Below are positions 58,397 to 64,000 of a stretch of 64,000 nt of DNA, one piece after another. Position numbers and translations under genes: made by a program. Within the stretch, counting starts at the first letter, position 1. Each line of letters opens with the position of its first letter. This DNA is from Magnaporthiopsis rhizophila (lineage: Eukaryota > Ascomycota > Sordariomycetes > Magnaporthales > Magnaporthaceae): contig PYSS01000056.1 in the NCBI GenBank assembly GCA_003049465.1, positions 124,001 through 188,000 on the forward strand. Reading direction: 5' to 3'. The notes beneath the pieces were generated by a model. That model was not told where the DNA came from. It ran no database searches and saw nothing but the letters and a program-made list of their open reading frames with translations.

Positions 58397-60963
58397 GTCT
58401 GACGACTTTTTTTGGATTTTTTTTTCGAGAAACGAGTGACTGCCGCAAATTGGACGAACTCGAGGTTAGGATCACCAGCAGACTGCGTTCTGATAAAGTG
58501 GAAGAGCGGCGAGTGAGTGTGCTGGATCGAGTCCCAATGAATGTCGATCTTCCCCCAATGCAACAGAGAGGGATGGTATCGAGGATTTGGTGGGAAGGAA
58601 AATTCTTGGAGTGGTGGGAGATTGGAGTAGGGTAGATGACCGCGGCCACAAGCCGAAGAGTTGGGGCAAACCAGGCACGGTGCGACGGACCGGTAATGAA
58701 AGGCAGGGCAAGGTAACCAAAGATTCCGGACGGTGCGACGTGCCGACTACCGGTACCTTGTGTGTTTATTTGCAGCGGTGGGATGAGGGAGATAGAGAAT
58801 CTTGGTGGAGTGTGATGGAAACAAACCGGCAAGAGACGGCAACGTGGTGATACTTGCGTGTAACCTGGTCGAGGGAGAATTGTTTGCGTGCGGGAACAGG
58901 ACACGGAACTCGACTCGAGGCAAGTCCTTCCGGATGAGGATATGGCGATGACGATGATAGACCACGGAGAGATGGAAGGAGATGGGAGTAGATACAGACG
59001 AGGAGAGAGGGCGGCGGAAAATGGTCGATGGCGGCTCGTGGAACTTACCTGGGGGTTTGTAACGAGTGTGCGATCAAAAGATCGCGGAAAGGAACAGATG
59101 GCCGAGGCGATGTCAACAGCGAGGAGCTGTGGTGGGATCTGCTTGCTTTGCGTTTCCGCGATGCTTGGGGGTGATCGGGATCACGATCGAGGAACTCGAC
59201 TTGGTGGTGATGTTGTGTCGGTGGGGAAGTCCAGGTCTGGTGGCGAGTGCAGACGCGTGCTTGGCAGAAATATTAGTGGGTGTCGGGGGGAAATCACGCG
59301 GGGATGACACGTCCGTTGCTGGAGCGAAGCCGCAAAATTTTCCGCGGGCGTCCGATGTTGTGGGAGAACCGCGTGGGCGGGAGAGGTTGACGCGTCGGGT
59401 GGCGAGAGGTGCTGCTCGTCACCCCTGAATCACATCCGGCTCACTTCACGGGCAGTCGACTTCGGACGGCAACAGCCTGACACTGGTGGGTCTGGCTTCA
59501 CGGAACTACAGCAGCATGAGGAGCTAACAAACAGGCTAGGTAGGCATTGGCACGGTGTTTAAAGCATGGAAGGCTTGTGATATCAAGCAGCCTGCCCAAG
59601 CCAGAGGGAGCTGGGATGTGATACGAGCCAGGCACAGTATGCCACCGCAGAGTCTGGGTGTAACTGCTCATCCCGAGGCGAGGACATATTACAGGCAAGT
59701 CTGATTGTGTTGCACGAATAAAAAGCAGACATGTCAGGGACAGATTTAAACGAAGCCCGCGAAGGCGATATCACCGCTTGAAGATACAGCTCGGCTCTGA
59801 GCTTCTGTCTGCCGAGCAGACGATCTAGCAGACAAGTTCGCCTACAAATCAGCAGCTGCCTTGTACTTGCTCAAGACAAACAGGTGATGCGAGTGGTGAC
59901 GAGGTTGTGGGGCTGAAAGGGGAGATATTGCCATATCTGCAGTTTTGCTGAAGATGAAAGAGAGTGATACAACCATCTCCTCTCGCCATATGTAGGGAAA
60001 GAGACAGGAGCCTGAATAGCTTTATTTAGGCTGGATACCTTTAAGTACTATTAGAAGTGGAAATCAGATCTCTCCATGCATCACCGGCATTGATATCGGT
60101 GTATCTTCATGTGCAAGCCAGTCCGTACTCCATTTACAACCTGTCTGCTGGACAAGAAGCGGAGGGTTGGTCCTGCTTATTTTATATATCCCACTACGGC
60201 ATCACATCACGGGGGCTTCTAGACTGTGCTGCTTTGCGCCACCAGCCAGACCAAAGCGTTGTCGTTGAAGCGCTGGCCACGGCTTAGATGCGGCTCCAAA
60301 GGGCGCGGTTGGGAGCAGAATCCAAATAGGGAAGGTGGGTCACGGTCAAGGAACAACCGTTGTGGCCAAAAACTGCAGGGCGCCAAGTACATAGAGCTAC
60401 TTGCCCCGACAGGCCTAGGCCCAGACGCAAGCTAGAGCACGGGCCACCCAGTTTGTAAGGGAGCGCGATCGCGGAGTAGGTGTGCAATTGGCGAGCGCGA
60501 ATCAAGCGGGGCCGGCGCAGGGCAGGCTTGCGCCGTTCGCTGCTGTGGTCTGTCACGTTGAACTCAATCCTGGGCACAAGTCGCGTTCCGCAGCCATCAC
60601 CGCCCAAAATAATCCGCAGTTCTGCCCGCTTATCAACCTCCATTTTCCCGCCCCCGTCCAGCCTTCGTTTCGATCCATCGCTGCATGGCCGCTTTTGCCT
60701 GCGTTTGCCCATGTTTTTCCGCCAGCCCAGCCTGTCTCGCGCATTAGACGATTTTTCCCATTGACATACAACCGCGCGCCACACGCGACCTGCATCCTGA
60801 ATGACGGCGCCCTCCCAGACCTCAATTTCCTGGCCCTAGCCCGTCCCCTCGTCGCGAGCGCGTCCACCCCCTCCCTTTTTGCGCCTCGGAGATTGCCCCG
60901 CTCCCGGCCAGCGCAATCCTCTACTCCTAGCACACCAAAACACCAACGGGCATTGTCGCAGTC
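58397..60963. promoter_or_regulatory. Divergent 2.6-kb region, with a candidate 5' UTR intron
   Basis: No gene is supported between the type II membrane protein gene (minus) and PDS5 (plus). On the minus strand, a perfect donor CAG|GTAAGT at 59048 can pair with an acceptor GCAG ending at 58440. The acceptor is preceded by a CTAAC branch site. The result is a 609-nt intron in the leader of the minus-strand gene. The rest presumably holds two promoters. The 900 bp before PDS5 contain no motif I can name. Confidence 0.45.
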
Positions 60964-63900
60964 ATGGCACCAACGCGCCGGAGCGCGGCGGCTGCCGCTG
61001 CCGAGGTCGAGTCGGGTACCGAAGAAGGACTTGTCAGGCTCAAGTTCGACCAGCCCTTGACTTGGAGGGCCGGGAAGCCCATCCAGACCGGCGAGCTGCA
61101 CCGCCGCCTCGACGCGCTGTCCAAGGAGCTGTCGGAGCTGGAGCAGGAGACGACGGACAAGGACTCAATGACCAAAGTCGCCAAGGACCTCGTCTCCCAC
61201 AACCTACTCACGCACAAGGACAAGGGCGTCAAGGCCTTTGTCGCGTGCTGCCTCGTCGACGTTCTCAGGGTTTGCGCGCCGAACGCGCCCTTCACGCCTG
61301 CTCAGCTCAAGGTAGAAAAAGAACCCCAAATCGGTCTTGCGCGCAATATTCAGCCCCCAGTGCCGTCCTCGCGGCTGATGCTTCCGTGATGCTGACCGGC
61401 AACATTATCCCAGGATGTCTTCAACCTTTTTATCACGTCCATATTCCCCGCACTCCAGGACCCGAGCCACACCTACAACACACAGCACAAGTATGTTCTC
61501 AGCTCGCTCGCAGAGGTCCAAAGCATCGTCCTGCTCAACGACATCGACAACAACGAGGCCCTGCTCCTACATCTTTTCTCCACCTTTTTCGACGCCGTCT
61601 CTGGCCCCAAGTCCGCTTCTGGGGAGCGGATATCGAAGGATGTGGAGCTTCATATGGTGGATGTGCTCGTGACTGTCATCGACGAGGGGACGGGCCTGCC
61701 AGGGAAGGTCGTCGATGTCATCATGGCGCAGTTCTTGCGAGCTGCGGCCCCGGGTGGTGGCGCCAAGGACAGGGCTGGGGTGGACGAGGGCCAATCCACC
61801 CTCCTGCTCAAGACCGAACCTGAGGCCTACCAGATGGCGAAGCAGGTGTGCAACAGCTGTCCAGACAAGATGGCGCGGTTTGTAGCCCAATACTTTGGCG
61901 ACGTAATCATGGACGTGACCAACCTTGGCGGAAGGTCCAACGGGCACAAGGGCGGCGATGAATCTGAGGAGGAGGAGGTGGCCGGCGGTCCGTCAGAGTC
62001 TGACCTCAAGGAGCTGAGGAAAGCCCACCAGCTCCTCAGGGAGCTGTGGAGGGCGTGCCCGTTGATTCTCCCAAACGTCATAGCTCAGGTCGACGCGGAG
62101 CTGAATGCTGAGAACCTTCACCTGCGCCAACTGGCGACTGAGACTCTGGGAGACATGATTTCAGGCATAGGTGCGGCAGGGCCGCCGCCCCCTCCCGTCA
62201 TCGACCCTGCGGCATACCCGCCTCCTACGCTGGCAGATGTGGAAGAGTCCGACTCGACGCCTCCAGCAAACGTCTTGACCGCCCCCTTCTCCCCTCAATC
62301 GTTTGCGCAGACGCACCCCTCAGTGTTCCACAATTTTGTCAACAGGAAGAACGACAAGAGCCCCGCCGTCCGCACCGCTTGGACAACCGCGGTTGGTTAC
62401 ATCCTCTCGACCTCGGCTGGAGGGGTTGGCCTCAGCCGAGATGACGAGTCGCTGCTGGTCAAGGGGTTGGCGGAGAAGATCGGGGACAGCGACGACAGGG
62501 TGCGTCTGGCCGCCATCAGGGCCATTGAGTGCTTCAGCTTCCGTGAAGTCATCACGAAGCTCGCCCCGGACGGAAGCGTCACCAAGGAGGGCTCGGTTCT
62601 CGGCAACTTGGGCGACCGAATCCGTGACCGCAAGTCCACGGTCAGGGTCGAAGCCATGACATTGCTGGGCAAGTTGTGGGCCGCATCCACCGGGGAGCTG
62701 GTTTCAAACCCGGAGACGGTCTCGGCCCTGGCTGGAATCCCTAGTCGCATCTTCAGCACAGTGTACGTGAACGACCCGGAGATCAACAAACTCCTGGACC
62801 GGGTGCGGTTCGAGGTCCTTGTTCCGCTGTCTTTCCCGAATGTGCCAAAGAAGGCTACCAAGAACGCCACCAATGGCGGCTCCCAGGCGCAGTCGCAAAC
62901 ACACCCTGCTTTCGACCCAGACGCCATCAGGGCGCACCGGATCCTGCTGATGGCCGGCTCGATGGACACGAATAACAAAAAGGCGTTTTTGTCTCTTCAG
63001 AACCGCCAGGCTCAGTTTGCCGACTTCGTCGACAAGTTTGTGGACACGTGCGAAGAGTACAACGGTGGCGTTGGATCCGGCGACAAGGCCAAGCTGGCAG
63101 CCAAGAGGGTAGCCAGCAGCATTGCCTATCTTACCCAGTTCTTCCCCGACGAGATCAAGGTGAAGGAGGACCTCCACAAGTTCGCCAAGGCCAACGACCG
63201 CCGCAGCTACTCGCTCATCAAGTACGCCACCAGCCGCGAGTCCGACTTCAAGACGGTGCACAGGGCCCTGAAGGAGCTAGCCAAGCGATACCAGTCCCAA
63301 CCGTCGCTTGCCGATACGGTTCTGACCCTGCTGCTACGCTGCGCCAACATCATGTACAACAAGAGCCACCTATCGAGCTTTCTCGAGTATTCCAAGACGG
63401 ATCAGGACGGCTTGTCTGCGATTGCGCACGAGATCCTCAACGAGATTTCGCAGAAAAACCCGACCTTGTTCAAAACCCACATTGGGTCGCTGTGCAAAGA
63501 CTTGCAGGAGGAAGCGCCCACAGCCAATAAACCCAACGAGCCAATCGTCGTTGAAACACTAAAGGCGTGCGCCTCTTTCGCAGCCAAGTATCCTCAAGAC
63601 ATCCCCAGCGACAACAGCTTCAACCAGGCCCTGGTGAACTATGCTCTTTACGGAAACCCGCCAAAGGCAGCAAAGTATGCGGTCAACATCTTGCTCACCC
63701 GCGCAGATGACAAGGGCATGGTGGCTGCCACCGGTCTCCTCCAGAAGATCATGAAAGACTTTGAATATGGAGCACCCCACTTTCTCAACAAGCTGGCCGC
63801 CGTCTGCCAACTGGGACTACTTGCCCCCAAGGTGGCCGACGACTACGAGGATACTATTCTCGACATGGCCTTGGAGCAGGTCCTCAAAAAAGTTCGCACC

Positions 63901-64000
63901 AAGGAGCCAGCGCCGGAAGGAGGCTGGGTAGAGGATGCGGACATGGATGAGGAATGCCAGGCCAAGCTGCTTTCGGTGAAGATTCTAGCGAACCGACTCA
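60964..64000 (+). CDS. PDS5: Cohesin-associated protein PDS5 (BimD/Spo76), 5' part
   Basis: Exon 1 60964-61311, intron 61312-61413 (GTAGAA to CCCAG), exon 2 from 61414 to the window end, giving about 978 residues so far. The frame is open to the last base, so the gene continues to the right. N-terminal conserved blocks include LKFDQPLTWRAGKPI and DVFNLFITSIFPALQDP after the intron. The rest is a long chain of HEAT-like helical repeats with acidic patches (ESEEEEVAGG near 330) and an IGDSDDRVR segment. The family is about 1,200-1,500 residues, so roughly 250-500 are missing. Pds5 binds the cohesin kleisin and keeps sister chromatids together in the nucleus through S phase, G2 and meiosis. It works with Wapl and Eco1. 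Confidence 0.93.

Noticed and set aside
1..64000. RIP-mutated repeats or transposable elements
   Set aside because: I noticed no long TpA-rich degraded blocks, transposase or reverse-transcriptase motifs, or matching long terminal repeats. A computed RIP index would be needed to be certain.
56548..64000. Secondary metabolite or other functional cluster at the right end
   Set aside because: Neighbouring genes are unrelated housekeeping and structural functions, with no biosynthetic core enzyme.

Overview
The window looks like a nuclear contig from a filamentous ascomycete, most likely a Sordariomycete. Reasons: short introns of about 65-140 nt with CTAAC/CTGAC branch sites close to the acceptor; a GC-rich third codon position; a Zn2Cys6 regulator; and hsp98/Hsp104, SNX41, CTR9, PDS5 and mRNA-capping genes of fungal type. 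I cannot name the species.

Layout. The left part (1 to about 29.5 kb) is strikingly gene-poor. The only gene I can support well there is a TALE-class homeobox transcription factor at 17060-18625. It sits in about 13-17 kb of non-coding DNA on its left and about 11 kb on its right. These flanks are full of homopolymers, microsatellites and TAGGTACCTA-like palindromes. One 136-codon ORF (3556-3966, minus) is a weak candidate gene. The right part (29.5-64 kb) is compact and normal, with about one gene per 3 kb. In order: Zn2Cys6 transcription factor (+), prolyl-4-hydroxylase-like dioxygenase (+), intron-containing tRNA-Asp (-), hsp98/Hsp104 disaggregase (-), mL67/Mhr1-like mitochondrial ribosomal protein (+), sulfotransferase-like protein (-), CTR9 of the Paf1 complex (-), an unrecognised single-pass Pro/Gln/Ser-rich membrane protein (+), sorting nexin SNX41/Atg20-like (+), mRNA guanylyltransferase (+), an unrecognised Ser/Thr-rich type II membrane protein (-), and the 5' part of the cohesin regulator PDS5 (+), cut by the window end.

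Gene models were rebuilt by reading splice sites by eye. Every junction quoted keeps the frame, and several join exons that six-frame ORFs split or miss. Examples are a 22-codon first exon carrying the P-loop of the sulfotransferase-like protein, a downstream exon of the Pro/Gln-rich membrane protein, and a seven-exon Zn2Cys6 gene. The genes are mostly unrelated housekeeping functions (transcription, capping, proteostasis, mitochondrial translation, cohesion, endosomal sorting). I see no biosynthetic cluster, transposon, CRISPR array or coherent new multi-gene system. The most interesting material is the regulatory desert around the homeobox gene, the low-complexity inserts expanded inside conserved proteins, a poly-A tract where an intron should have a pyrimidine tract, and the 8-nt tRNA intron.
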